From Bin18 sp965200355 (GTDB lineage Bacteria; Desulfobacterota; Binatia; Bin18): a stretch of DNA of 64,000 nucleotides. This document shows, piece after piece, positions 1 through 8,545 of the stretch; within the stretch, counting starts at the first letter, position 1; every line of letters begins with the position of its first letter. The notes under the pieces were generated by a model. That model was not told where the DNA came from, ran no database searches, and worked only from the letters and a program-made list of their open reading frames with translations. The stretch spans positions 1,612,001 to 1,676,000 of the forward strand of contig OZ241351.1 in NCBI GenBank assembly GCA_965200355.1, given 5' to 3'. The translations under genes were made by a program, and so were the position numbers.

Positions 1-207
1 AATAATCCGCTCTTCGTTTGTTTCTGGATTCCGTACCACGACCTCGGTGTAGCCCTGGCCTGCTTGTACCTGCAATGCACGACTGATTTGGAGTGATTCA
101 CGAACCGAGTCTGCCATTGAGGCAAAATGACCCTGCTCGGTGATATTCTTCAGGCTATCCAAACTCCGCTCATCAAAGCTAAAAACAACACGACGAGTCT
201 TTGGCAT
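1..207 (-). CDS. Ribbon-helix-helix-like small protein (partial, 3' end off window)
   Basis: The reverse strand opens at ATG 207 behind an AAGGGGG Shine-Dalgarno and stays open for 69 codons to the window edge. The protein begins MPKTRRVVFSFDERSLDSL and continues with a helix-turn-helix-like stretch including the short motif SMADSVRESL. A basic beta strand followed by two helices is the pattern of short ribbon-helix-helix DNA-binding proteins, including antitoxins. No partner gene lies upstream on the same strand within view; the next gene over is a methyltransferase that also reads leftwards. The fold assignment is inferred from pattern only and the C-terminus is unseen. Confidence 0.55.
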   Translation of the reverse strand, partial: MPKTRRVVFSFDERSLDSLKNITEQGHFASMADSVRESLQISRALQVQAGQGYTEVVVRNPETNEERII

Positions 208-332
208 ACTGTTCCCCCTTATTATGTCTATAAGGTAGTCTGTATTGATATTAAATTGTTAAGCAATAGATATCAAATGAGATGTCGATGTAGACGTGTG
301 GCTATTCTCCCCTTCACCATGCCTCCTCCGCT

Positions 333-1637
333 TCACGGCTTTATCAAGCCAATCACGTATTCCTGGTGCATTCGTTCCTCGATTTGTGAATGTCTTTGTG
401 ACCCCCAGCGGGCCGGCATCATGCGTTTGTCGCGGGCCAGATGGCGAACGCCAATGCCGGTCAACTCAAAGCCAACTTTTTCACCGAGGGCGGCCAAGCC
501 TTTATGGGTTTCGACATCCAGACCGCGGAGGTTTGAGGTGCCAACAACAATCACTGCTGGCTTGCCTTTTTTCAAAACGCGCCCCATCTCCCCGATTACC
601 GCGGCCATCTCACCGAAATAGCGCCGCAGGGCCGCGGCCTTTTTTGCGTCTCGTTCGGCCAGTTGTGTCAGCGTTGTTTCGCATTGTCGGGGTAAATCGT
701 TGAATTGAGTCGGGCCGGCCGTGTCGTGTCCTAGATAGTGCGCGCGAATCCTGGACAGGGTGTCGATAGGCCAACCAAACCAGACCAGCGAGAACTTATG
801 CGCCCGCATGTAATCAATCGCGTTGTTGGCATAGGGTGGTGAGGTCACGATGAGATCAACGCTGGCAGACGGCAAGCCAGTGTTGGCCGCGCCGGCCGCC
901 AGAACGCGGGCAGGGTGCTGTGGTGTCGTCGTATAGGCGGCATTGGTGCTGAGGGTCTGTTTCAGTCGCTTGGTGAATTCGACGAACCCCGAGTTGGGTT
1001 TTTTGTCAACGACCCTATGCGGGCGCGTATGCGCCAAGTCGCGGGCCAGCGAAACGCCGCCGGATTTTGCAATAATGGTTGACGAAAAAACAATCTTGAA
1101 GAAAGTTTGCAGCCCCTCTGGTTGGACTTTTTCGATGCCTTGCAACAGCGCGAGGAGTTCCAACTGCTGTTGGGGGACAAACCAGAAATCAATAAACGCG
1201 CGCGTTTTCGGATCAAAACGCCGGTCCAGGGCGTATTCCAGTTGGTCACGGTCTCGGTGCAGGGCACGTTGGGCTGCATGGATCAACCCGGTTCCGGTTT
1301 CCCATGCGTAGGCTGCGTTGACAGGACGCAGCTTGGCCGTCGCAATCAGGCGCGCGAGGGGGTCAATATCACAGCCGATGGCCCGCCGGCCCAGACGCGC
1401 GGCCTCTACCAGGGTCGTGCCTGAGCCGGACATGGGATCAAGCACGACCTCGCCGGCGTCCGTGAAAGATTCGATGAAAAACTGTGGGAGTTGTGGCGGA
1501 AATTTAGCGGGAAAGGGATGCCACGTATGAGTGGTGTGCTTTTGGTTTGCGCCGTGGAAATCCAGGTCGGCGCGTAAGGCTGCCGGCAAGCGGGTACGGC
1601 AATGAGCGTGCAGACGGTTTCCTGGAGTACTCGTCAT
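333..1637 (-). CDS. Site-specific DNA methyltransferase (N4-cytosine/N6-adenine type)
   Basis: This 434-residue protein is an AdoMet-dependent DNA amino-methyltransferase. Motif X-like WHPFPAKFPPQ lies at residues 39-49, motif I (LDPMSGSGTT, the AdoMet loop) at about 66-75, and catalytic motif IV TSPPY at about 264-268. An SPPY signature more often goes with N4-cytosine than N6-adenine methylation, but this does not decide it. The open frame runs upstream to 2018, yet homology begins only after the ATG at 1637, and the longer frame overlaps the real HtrA-like gene, so I start at 1637. No restriction endonuclease is adjacent, so it looks like an orphan methylase used for regulation or self-marking. 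Target sequence is unknown. Confidence 0.82.
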   Translation of the reverse strand: MTSTPGNRLHAHCRTRLPAALRADLDFHGANQKHTTHTWHPFPAKFPPQLPQFFIESFTDAGEVVLDPMSGSGTTLVEAARLGRRAIGCDIDPLARLIATAKLRPVNAAYAWETGTGLIHAAQRALHRDRDQLEYALDRRFDPKTRAFIDFWFVPQQQLELLALLQGIEKVQPEGLQTFFKIVFSSTIIAKSGGVSLARDLAHTRPHRVVDKKPNSGFVEFTKRLKQTLSTNAAYTTTPQHPARVLAAGAANTGLPSASVDLIVTSPPYANNAIDYMRAHKFSLVWFGWPIDTLSRIRAHYLGHDTAGPTQFNDLPRQCETTLTQLAERDAKKAAALRRYFGEMAAVIGEMGRVLKKGKPAVIVVGTSNLRGLDVETHKGLAALGEKVGFELTGIGVRHLARDKRMMPARWGSQRHSQIEERMHQEYVIGLIKP

Positions 1638-1749
1638 CTCGGAGGTGGTAAGCAGCTTTTTGTTTATCGGACCGTCGGGACCAGGCCTGAATTGCCCCGA
1701 CGGCGGGAAAACCGTGCACAATGGAGCGTCAGGCGGTGAAACCGAGGAG

Positions 1750-2784
1750 CTACGTTGCCTGGAGCGCTTCTGCACTATCCGGGTTTTTGGGGGTGGGGGC
1801 CGGACGAAAATACCGCTCTCTGTCCGAGGAACGCACGGTAACGTCTTTGATCTCGGTCCCGTGGAGGAGGGTGAGGGTGATATCGGCCCCGGCCTCCCCA
1901 ACCGCCCACAGCTTGCGATAGAAGTCGGCTTGGTCTTTGACCGGCTGACCGGCAACCTTGAGGACCAAATCGTTGATCTGCACCCCGGCTTGCTCTGCCG
2001 GCCCGTCCGGTGCCACAAACATGATAATCAGCTTATCGCGGAACTCCTCGGTAAAGAGTCCGAGCCAGGGCCGCGGGGCGGCCTTGGTGCGGCCGGTCCG
2101 AATCAGGTCGGTGAGGATGGGCTTGAGATGGTCAATCGGCACAAACATATTCCCGGCCAAAGACTCCCGGCCGGGCAGGGCGTCATTGACTAACAGCGAG
2201 CCAATGCCCAGCAGCTTGCCGTCCGGTCCAATCAGCGCAGCGCCGGCATAGCGGGGATGTGGCGGGGCGGTGAAAATGGCGTCTTCGAGCAGGTATTCCC
2301 AATAGCCGGCAAATTCTCGCCGTGAGGTCACCAAAGTCGGGCGGACCGAAGCCGCATTGCTGTCGCTGGCAATAATGACTTCTGTCCGCTCAGCCAAGTC
2401 GGCAGACCTGCCAAGTGGCATGGGGGTCACGTTGAGGGGTTCGTTGGCGCGTAAAAGACCAAAACCGGTTTGGGTGTCATGGGCCACAACGGTGGCCAGG
2501 ATGGGTTTCCCGTCTATGCCCGTGACCTCAACCCGGCGGGCTTCCATGACCAAATAGCCGATGGTGAGAATATGCCCCTGGGTATCAATGACCACGCCGC
2601 TCCCGCTCCGTTGTTCCCCAAGAAACTGGGCCGTGCGCGCACTGGCCGGGACCTCAGCCCGAATCGTCACCATGGCGGACAGGACATCGCTGGCGACGGG
2701 CTCCGGAACGGCCAACTGCGGGCTGAACACCGGGGTCAGGAGACCGACCCAGAACAGCAGTAACGACGATGGGCGGGTATTCAT
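1750..2784 (-). CDS. HtrA/DegP-like trypsin-fold protein with PDZ domain, catalytic triad lost
   Basis: The 344-residue exported protein has an N-terminal hydrophobic signal segment (residues 6-25), a trypsin-like double barrel recognisable from SGSGVVID and HILT, and a C-terminal PDZ domain (about 230-320, with the core VAPDGPAEQAGVQINDLV). Family HtrA needs His, Asp and Ser. Here the His position of the usual TNNHVV motif is Tyr77, the Asp position of DxxTDLAVL is Gly107, and the GNSGGP serine is Ala180 in RYAGAAL. It is therefore a predicted pseudoprotease that may bind peptides or act as a scaffold. It starts 2 nt after the stop of the metallophosphoesterase gene on the same strand, so the two are probably one operon with coupled translation. 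Confidence 0.8.
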   Translation of the reverse strand: MNTRPSSLLLFWVGLLTPVFSPQLAVPEPVASDVLSAMVTIRAEVPASARTAQFLGEQRSGSGVVIDTQGHILTIGYLVMEARRVEVTGIDGKPILATVVAHDTQTGFGLLRANEPLNVTPMPLGRSADLAERTEVIIASDSNAASVRPTLVTSRREFAGYWEYLLEDAIFTAPPHPRYAGAALIGPDGKLLGIGSLLVNDALPGRESLAGNMFVPIDHLKPILTDLIRTGRTKAAPRPWLGLFTEEFRDKLIIMFVAPDGPAEQAGVQINDLVLKVAGQPVKDQADFYRKLWAVGEAGADITLTLLHGTEIKDVTVRSSDRERYFRPAPTPKNPDSAEALQAT

Positions 2785-2786
2785 AA

Positions 2787-3803
2787 TCAGACTCTCTGTG
2801 CAGACTGCTCTGCTTCTAGCGCCAGGTTTGTGGAAGAGTCAAGAGTGAGGCCGGGCGAGAGAGGCTGCTCGGCAGCATGGTGGAAACTGGCTGTTTTCGG
2901 GTCATACCCGCGGGCGGTCAGGGTGATCTGAAAACGCGGTCGCCCGTTCGCCGTGCCGTATGACACGATCCGATACAAGTGGTAGCGTGAGCGCCGCTGT
3001 GGCCGCCGACCAATCGCCGCGGAGGCGGGGACCCCGACAACCGGAATCGGCCCCCAGGGTCCGGGGATACTCGCCCTGACGGTGCGGTGCACATGGCCGT
3101 GCAGAATAAGCTCCGCGCCAGTTTTGGCGAGCACGGCCCGTAAGTCAGCCGCGTCGGTGAGGCGGCGGCGGGCCGTGAGGGCGATGGGTTGGGGCGGATG
3201 GTGAATGAGCACGACCCGACACAAGGGCGTGTTTGCCAAGGCGTGCAGGAGCCGCTCAAGTCGGTCGAGTTGCGTTTGACCGACCGTGCCTGAAGCAGAG
3301 AAGGGGGCTGTTGCGCGCGCGGTTGAGACGCCGACCAGGGCGACCGGTCCGCAGGTCCGCAGGGTTGGAAACTCGGTTGGCGGAAAGTCTGGGGGCAGCC
3401 GCGTCGGACCTGACCACGTATCCGGCAGGATATGCGAGCGCATATAGTCGCCCCAATATGCCCACGGACAAGATTCGCTCCGGCGCGTATAGGTGTCATG
3501 GTTGCCGGGGATCAGGGAAACGCGCTGTGGGCCGCCCATTTTTTGCAACCACGGGAGGGAGGCGGAGAACTCGTCTTCGAGCGCCACATTCGTCAGGTCG
3601 CCGGTAATGACCACATGGCCCGGCCCTTGGGTGTGTAAATCGTCAATCAGCGCGGCCAGGACTTCGGGGCGGTATTCCTTGCGACGCCGCAAGGACCACG
3701 ACACGACGCCCAAGACGCGCTTGTTCAGAATATCTCCGGGACGCCGGACCCGGACCGGGGTGACGTGCAGGTCTGATAAATGGGCAAGCGTAAAGGCTGG
3801 CAT
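2787..3803 (-). CDS. Calcineurin-like metallophosphoesterase
   Basis: This 338-residue protein carries the full set of metal-binding motifs of the calcineurin-like phosphoesterase family in order: SDLH near the N-terminus, GDLTN (about residue 68), GNHDTY (about 100), HHPP (about 200) and GHVH (about 235). Enzymes of this family hydrolyse phosphomonoesters or phosphodiesters using two metals; the length and layout resemble Icc/CpdA-like cyclic-nucleotide or lipid phosphodiesterases. There is no signal peptide, so it is probably cytoplasmic. It is the first gene of a leftward operon with the degenerate HtrA-like gene 2 nt downstream. The substrate cannot be read from sequence; the divergent lipid island starting at 3945 makes a lipid-linked substrate possible. 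Confidence 0.85.
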   Translation of the reverse strand: MPAFTLAHLSDLHVTPVRVRRPGDILNKRVLGVVSWSLRRRKEYRPEVLAALIDDLHTQGPGHVVITGDLTNVALEDEFSASLPWLQKMGGPQRVSLIPGNHDTYTRRSESCPWAYWGDYMRSHILPDTWSGPTRLPPDFPPTEFPTLRTCGPVALVGVSTARATAPFSASGTVGQTQLDRLERLLHALANTPLCRVVLIHHPPQPIALTARRRLTDAADLRAVLAKTGAELILHGHVHRTVRASIPGPWGPIPVVGVPASAAIGRRPQRRSRYHLYRIVSYGTANGRPRFQITLTARGYDPKTASFHHAAEQPLSPGLTLDSSTNLALEAEQSAQRV

Positions 3804-3944
3804 GGTGTGTTGCTCCAGATGGTGCTCTCCAATCTATACCACCTCTCTGGCGTATGATAAGACCGCCCGGCCGGGGGCAGCAGCTCGGGGTGACGACTGG
3901 CCGGCGGTGGTCAAGTTGCTCGGTGACGCAGAGGAGCGAGATTG

Positions 3945-5177
3945 ATGAAGCCGATGGCGGGAGCCGGGCGGGTGCAGGTATGGCTCGCCGAACAATCAGA
4001 GGCCGGAGCGCAGGCTGAAAACGCTGCCACGATTCCGGTCGAAGTGTGGGGCCTCTCACCGGTAGAACGCCTCCGGCGCACCCTCCGGGCCGCGGGGGTG
4101 CCTGAGGCGCAGATTGCAACAGGCCCACGCCGTCCTCCGGTTCCCCCTGACAGCCCCCTCCTCGTTTTTCGTACCGATTATGTTTTTGACGAGCGCTTAA
4201 TCCGCGTATTGCTGAAGAAGAGTCTTGAGCGGAGCGGTGGCCGTAGCCTGGCGCTCGTCGATCCCGATACCCCCGCAAGCATTGTCGCGCTTGTGACATC
4301 AGGCAGTCAGACCGGAGCGCTGCCGGCCGGCCCGACCGGTATGGATGCAGTGCCGCGGGAACACCTGCACTGCCGAGTGCCGAATGACCTTGTTGCTGCC
4401 TATTCTTCGGCCCTGCGTAAATACGACCCACCCTATCTTCTCCGGGTGGGGGCGCACTCACGGACCCAGATTGAAAATCATCTGTTTCGGGCGTCGTATA
4501 AGGGGATTACCGACGTGGTGACCAAATGGGTCTGGCCGCTGCCGGCCCGCGCTGTGACGCGCCGGCTCGCCCGCGCCCATGTTGCGCCCAATATCGTGAC
4601 CGGGCTGAGTTGGCTGCTGGTGAGTGTCACGACCTGGCTCTTTGTTGAGGGACAATTTGGCTCTGGCTTAGTATGTGCCTGGCTCATGACCTTTTTGGAT
4701 ACCGTGGATGGCAAGCTGGCCCGCGTCACCTGCACCACAAGTCGAATGGGCCATGTGCTGGACCACGGCCTTGACCTCATCCACCCGCCATTCTGGTATA
4801 TCGCCTGGGCGACGGGCCTGGCCGGCAGTTTTTCTTCGGCCCTGCTCTGGCAGGAGCCGGTCGTGGCGATTATCGTTGGCGGGTATCTGCTCGGACGGCT
4901 TCTCGAAGGGCTCTTTTTGCTGGTGTTTCACCTGGAAATTCACTCGTGGCGGCCCATTGATTCGTTTTTTCGGACCATTACCGCCCGCCGGAATCCGAAC
5001 CTGATTCTCTTGACGCTCGGGACCCTGGCCGGTCGTCCCGACCTGGGCTTCTGGCTGGTGGCGGTCTGGACCGTCTGTTCTCTGGGGTTTCACACGCTGC
5101 GCCTGGGCCAAGCCTGTGTGCAACGCTGGCGTGGCCGGCCGATTCACACCTGGCAGGAAGTCGGGAGGCCGGCATGA
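3945..5177 (+). CDS. CDP-alcohol phosphatidyltransferase with N-terminal nucleotidyltransferase-like domain
   Basis: The C-terminal half is a membrane CDP-alcohol phosphotransferase. From Asp252 it matches D-x2-D-G-x2-A-R-x8-G-x3-D-x3-D exactly (core DTVDGKLAR), and it is followed by several hydrophobic segments. The first 150 residues are soluble. Short pieces (VERLRRTLRAAGVPE, LVFRTDYVFD) recall sugar-nucleotide or inositol-1-phosphate cytidylyltransferases, the arrangement of bifunctional inositol-phosphodiester synthases, but I see no clear GxGxR loop, so this domain may be inactive. The ATG at 3945 follows GAGGAG with 8 nt spacing; a TTG at 3942 is less likely. It heads a rightward run with a lipid kinase and a Tam41-like enzyme. 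Inference: it transfers a phospho-head group to or from a CDP-activated lipid. Confidence 0.82.
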   Translation: MKPMAGAGRVQVWLAEQSEAGAQAENAATIPVEVWGLSPVERLRRTLRAAGVPEAQIATGPRRPPVPPDSPLLVFRTDYVFDERLIRVLLKKSLERSGGRSLALVDPDTPASIVALVTSGSQTGALPAGPTGMDAVPREHLHCRVPNDLVAAYSSALRKYDPPYLLRVGAHSRTQIENHLFRASYKGITDVVTKWVWPLPARAVTRRLARAHVAPNIVTGLSWLLVSVTTWLFVEGQFGSGLVCAWLMTFLDTVDGKLARVTCTTSRMGHVLDHGLDLIHPPFWYIAWATGLAGSFSSALLWQEPVVAIIVGGYLLGRLLEGLFLLVFHLEIHSWRPIDSFFRTITARRNPNLILLTLGTLAGRPDLGFWLVAVWTVCSLGFHTLRLGQACVQRWRGRPIHTWQEVGRPA

Positions 5178-5273
5178 GGCACAAGGGGGCGGCGCATGGG
5201 GCCCAGCGCCGGCCGTATCAGCCAGGAATGACGCTTGTGGACAGCATAGGTCGATCTGTATTCCGGGGCTTCC

Positions 5274-6251
5274 GTGCGACTCGGGCTGTTCAGTAATTGT
5301 CAGGCCGGTCTGAGCCGGGGGTCTCTGGGGGCGGTTCAACAGGCCCTCAAGCACGCGCCCGAGGTCGTGCATGTGACAACGCGGTCGAGCGCAGAGGTGC
5401 CCGAAGCGCTGGCCGACCTCGCTCGCCGGGGTGTGACGCTCCTTGCGGTGAATGGCGGAGATGGCACGCTGCAACGTGTCTTGACTGAGGTGCTGACCGG
5501 CTCGGCCTTTGAACCGCTGCCGGCGATTGCGCCGTTGCCTGGCGGACGAACAAATATGAGCGCCGCGGACATGGGCAGTACGGCGTCGCCGGCCGCTGGA
5601 CTTATGGCGTTAATCCGCGCGTTGCGGACCAATACGCTGGAGCAGCGGGTCGTGCGCCGGCCGGTCTTGCGCGTCGCCTGCGGCCCGGACACGAGCCCGC
5701 AGTATGGTCTGTTTTTCGGTGCGGGGGTGATCCAGCGAGCGCTCGCCTTGAAGCATCGGCTCTATCCCAAACGGCGTTTGCAGGGCCTGTTCGGGGCCGG
5801 ACTCTTTTTAGGCGGGGCCCTGCTGCGGGTGGCGAGCGGTGCCCCCAGCGGCACGTTTGCCCCAGATGATATTGGCTTGGCGTTTGACCAGCGGGCCAAG
5901 GAGCCGTTCAGCGAGCAGCTGGCACCACAGCCGTTGCAACTCGTGATGGCAACCACGCTGCACCGGCTCTTCCTGCGGCTCTGTCCGTTTTGGGGAACCG
6001 AAGCGGCCCCGCTTCGGTTTACTGCCATTGCGGCACATGCCGCCCGGAGCCCGGTTGCTGTCTGGAAGGTCTTACGTGGGCTGCCCCCGCCGCGGTTTGC
6101 GCTGGACTCGGGCTATTGCAGTCACAATGTGGAGCAGCTGACCGTGCGCCTGGATTGCGGTTTTACCATTGATGGCGAACTCTTTGAGCCGCAGCTGGGT
6201 CGGACCCTGCATCTTGCGACCGACCAGCGCCTCCGTTTTATTCGCGCCTAA
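5274..6251 (+). CDS. Diacylglycerol/sphingolipid kinase-family lipid kinase
   Basis: The 325-residue protein shows the DAGK catalytic signature GGDGT at residues 61-65 (VNGGDGTLQRVL) and an N-terminal LFSNCQAG strand resembling the nucleotide-binding start of YegS/DAGK enzymes. The C-terminal FTIDGELF matches the conserved end of the family, where the acidic DGE contributes to catalysis. The family phosphorylates lipid hydroxyls: diacylglycerol, ceramide or sphingosine. I start at GTG 5274 (GGGG 6 nt upstream); an in-frame stop at 5247 limits extension. It is placed between a CDP-alcohol transferase and a Tam41-like CTP transferase, upstream of ceramide-type genes. A ceramide kinase role, as for CpgB of Caulobacter, is a reasonable inference but diacylglycerol cannot be excluded. 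Confidence 0.8.
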   Translation: MRLGLFSNCQAGLSRGSLGAVQQALKHAPEVVHVTTRSSAEVPEALADLARRGVTLLAVNGGDGTLQRVLTEVLTGSAFEPLPAIAPLPGGRTNMSAADMGSTASPAAGLMALIRALRTNTLEQRVVRRPVLRVACGPDTSPQYGLFFGAGVIQRALALKHRLYPKRRLQGLFGAGLFLGGALLRVASGAPSGTFAPDDIGLAFDQRAKEPFSEQLAPQPLQLVMATTLHRLFLRLCPFWGTEAAPLRFTAIAAHAARSPVAVWKVLRGLPPPRFALDSGYCSHNVEQLTVRLDCGFTIDGELFEPQLGRTLHLATDQRLRFIRA

Positions 6252-6265
6252 GTAGGCGAGACAGT

Positions 6266-7249
6266 ATGCGAGATGACGTGCACGCACCCCTGCCGGCTCT
6301 GACCGCCCTCTTGGCTCAAGAGTGGACCCAGCCGGTGCCTGAAGCCGCCCACGTCGTGGCCGCCGCAATTCAACAGCGTCATGCCGAGGCAATAGATGCC
6401 GTACTGTTTTACGGTTCCTGCCTCCGCACTCAGCAGACTGCCGACGCGGTGCTCGACTTTTACGTGCTCGTCCGCTCGTACCGGTCTTGCTATGACAGGC
6501 GGCTGCTCAGATGGCTGAACGCCCTGCTGCCGCCAAATGTGTTCTATATTGAGGCCAGGCAGGGGAGGCGGACGCTACGGGCGAAATACGCGGTGATCTC
6601 GACCGCGGATTTCGAGCGGGCGACGACTCCAACCGCTGTCCCCGCTCTGATCTGGGCCCGCTTCTGTCAGCCAGCCCGGCTCGTGTTTGTACGTAGCGAG
6701 GAAGTGCGGGAGCGCGTCATACACGCCGCAACACAAGCGACGCTGACCTTTCTTTCGCGCGCGGTTCTCTTTTTTGCGCAGCGTGACTTGCGTCGCCCTT
6801 TTCACTTGGCTGACCTGTGGCAGAGGGGATTTCGAGAGACGTATCGGACCGAGCTGCGGACCGAACGGCCGGAAACCATCCGGGCATTATACGCCGCCTG
6901 GCCGGAACGCTACGACCGAATCGCACGCTTGGGGCTCAAACTGCTGGAGCAGCAGGAGAGATGGGCCTGTCAAGAACGCGCTGGACGATGGGCGGTTGCG
7001 CTGCCACGGCGGACCCGCTGGGCCGGCCGGGTCAGTTGGGCCGGCCGGGCGACCGGAGCAAAATGCCTGTATGCGGTGCGGCTCCTCAAAACCGCGCTGA
7101 CCTTTGACGATTGGCTGCCCTATGTCTTATGGAAACTGGGCCGGCATAGCGGGGTCTGGGTGGAACTGTCAGAGCGACAGCGACGTTACCCCCTGCTCTT
7201 CGGCTGGCCGGTATTGTTCAGGCTTCTTCGCCAACGTGCTCTGCGTTAA
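6266..7249 (+). CDS. Tam41-like phosphatidate cytidylyltransferase family protein
   Basis: This 327-residue protein has a nucleotidyltransferase fold signature, FYGSC at residues 48-52 followed by an acidic strand LDFYVLV (Asp64). A downstream segment NVFYIE...LRAKYAVIS resembles the conserved block of mitochondrial Tam41/Mmp37, which makes CDP-diacylglycerol from phosphatidate and CTP at the membrane surface. No transmembrane helix is obvious, as in Tam41 and unlike bacterial CdsA. It begins 14 nt after the lipid kinase, so kinase and cytidylyltransferase are probably co-expressed: phosphorylated lipid made by one can be CDP-activated by the other. Its last 32 nt overlap the convergent desaturase gene. 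The family call is from remembered motifs and is moderately secure. Confidence 0.62.
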   Translation: MRDDVHAPLPALTALLAQEWTQPVPEAAHVVAAAIQQRHAEAIDAVLFYGSCLRTQQTADAVLDFYVLVRSYRSCYDRRLLRWLNALLPPNVFYIEARQGRRTLRAKYAVISTADFERATTPTAVPALIWARFCQPARLVFVRSEEVRERVIHAATQATLTFLSRAVLFFAQRDLRRPFHLADLWQRGFRETYRTELRTERPETIRALYAAWPERYDRIARLGLKLLEQQERWACQERAGRWAVALPRRTRWAGRVSWAGRATGAKCLYAVRLLKTALTFDDWLPYVLWKLGRHSGVWVELSERQRRYPLLFGWPVLFRLLRQRALR

Positions 7250-8354
7250 GCGGGGCAGCGCGCCGCCGGCCCATCCGGGCGACCAGATGCCTGAGGGCCG
7301 AGAGAATACCGCGTTCACTCGTCTGCTGATAAACACTCGCGGGAGAGAGTTCCCCTTGCAATTGCCGATGGAGCCGACCGAGATGATGGTAGGGGACATT
7401 GGGTAAGAGATGGTGGAGGGCGTGATAGCGGAGACCCACCGGAGCGGCAAGAACGGTGAAGACTGGCCAGCCACATAGATTGACGGAATCGAGCAGTTGT
7501 TCGGTGATATTCAACCGCCGTCCGGTATGGTCATACCGATGCGCGGCTAAGGTTCGGATTTGGTTGACGATCAACATGCCGGCCGTCACGATATACCACT
7601 GCACGAGCCAGACCCCAGGGATCTGTCCAGCATACCAGCTTACGCCCACCAGCCAGGCGACCAGCGCGGCTGCCCATTCTTGACTGCGCCACCGTCGTCG
7701 ATACTGCCTCCCCGGCAGGGGGCGGCGATACGCAACATTGATCACCAGGGTTGAAGCCCGCTGAATAACGATCTTGCGCAACGGAGGAATCACTGATGAA
7801 AGAGGACCGATGATCCCCCAGCGCAGCGGCAACAAAAGTGGCACAACGCAGACGCTCAGCACAAACCAGACCAAGCCGAGAGGAGTGCCATGAGCGAGCG
7901 GCATATATTCGGGGTCGCCGACTGTTCCGAAGGTGTGAGAGCGGTGATGGTCTCCATGTGCACCCACATACATGAGACTCGGCAGCATGACCGGCAGACC
8001 GACCACGGCGTGCCAGGCGATTTCAAAACCAGGCAGGCTGCCCCGCTTCTGGTGGGCAATTTCATGAATGAATAAGGCCGCGCGGAGAAGGGCCAGGAGA
8101 GCCACGCTCGTCGCGGCGCAATAGGCCGGAGAGCCAAATGAGTGCTGGACGCTCAACCAAAAGGCCGTCCAGCCCACAAGAGAAGACAGCAAAAGGTCCA
8201 GCCAATAGAGGCCGGCCTTGGGCCGGAATATGGAGGCAAAGCGCTTCCGTATCTGCGCGGCGAACTGCTCGTCCGCTACTTCGCCAAGACCTTCGTTTTG
8301 AAATGCCACAGGATGAATGCTCCGGTTTGACCTTGGGCTCTGCCGCCTCATCAT
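7218..8354 (-). CDS. Membrane fatty acid desaturase
   Basis: The 378-residue integral membrane protein contains the three histidine boxes of di-iron acyl desaturases: HEIAHQ, HGDHHRSH and HALHH (in RYHALHHLLP), separated by hydrophobic segments. It should introduce a double bond, or possibly hydroxylate, an acyl or sphingoid chain at the cytoplasmic face of the membrane. It is encoded against the flow of the lipid island but sits inside it, between the Tam41-like gene and the epimerase, so membership in the same lipid pathway is plausible. Its 3' end overlaps the Tam41-like gene by 32 nt tail to tail. Whether the substrate is a phospholipid chain or a ceramide cannot be told from sequence. 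Confidence 0.85.
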   Translation of the reverse strand: MMRRQSPRSNRSIHPVAFQNEGLGEVADEQFAAQIRKRFASIFRPKAGLYWLDLLLSSLVGWTAFWLSVQHSFGSPAYCAATSVALLALLRAALFIHEIAHQKRGSLPGFEIAWHAVVGLPVMLPSLMYVGAHGDHHRSHTFGTVGDPEYMPLAHGTPLGLVWFVLSVCVVPLLLPLRWGIIGPLSSVIPPLRKIVIQRASTLVINVAYRRPLPGRQYRRRWRSQEWAAALVAWLVGVSWYAGQIPGVWLVQWYIVTAGMLIVNQIRTLAAHRYDHTGRRLNITEQLLDSVNLCGWPVFTVLAAPVGLRYHALHHLLPNVPYHHLGRLHRQLQGELSPASVYQQTSERGILSALRHLVARMGRRRAAPLNAEHVGEEA

Positions 8355-8388
8355 ACAGGAGCCTCTATAAGAGCGACCGGAACAGCCC

Positions 8389-8429
8389 TGTCAAGAGCAG
8401 AGGGTTAAGAGCGAAGGGTCAAGAGCGAA
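8389..8429. repeat. Short tandem repeat (14-nt unit, about three imperfect copies)
   Basis: Two near-identical copies of GGGTYAAGAGCGAA abut at 8402-8415 and 8416-8429, preceded by a partial copy (TGTCAAGAGCAGA) at about 8389. It lies in the intergenic space between the divergent desaturase and epimerase genes, where it could be an operator-like direct repeat or simple slippage. Confidence 0.6.
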
Positions 8430-8545
8430 GGGTGAATCGATGGGGAAGCCTCTGAGGAACAGCGTCATTCTCAGGCAGGCACGCGGCTGGCTGTGTTGCC
8501 CCTTGGTTAAAAGGGAGAAATCTGTTATCTAGCGTCCGACTTTAC

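Noticed and set aside
1638..2018. N-terminal extension of the methyltransferase frame
   Set aside because: Overlaps the HtrA-like gene in antisense; low-complexity Arg/Ser/Pro sequence; conserved motifs begin after ATG 1637.
8389..8429. Short tandem repeats as a CRISPR remnant
   Set aside because: Units abut with no spacers and only two good copies exist; they are simple tandem repeats.
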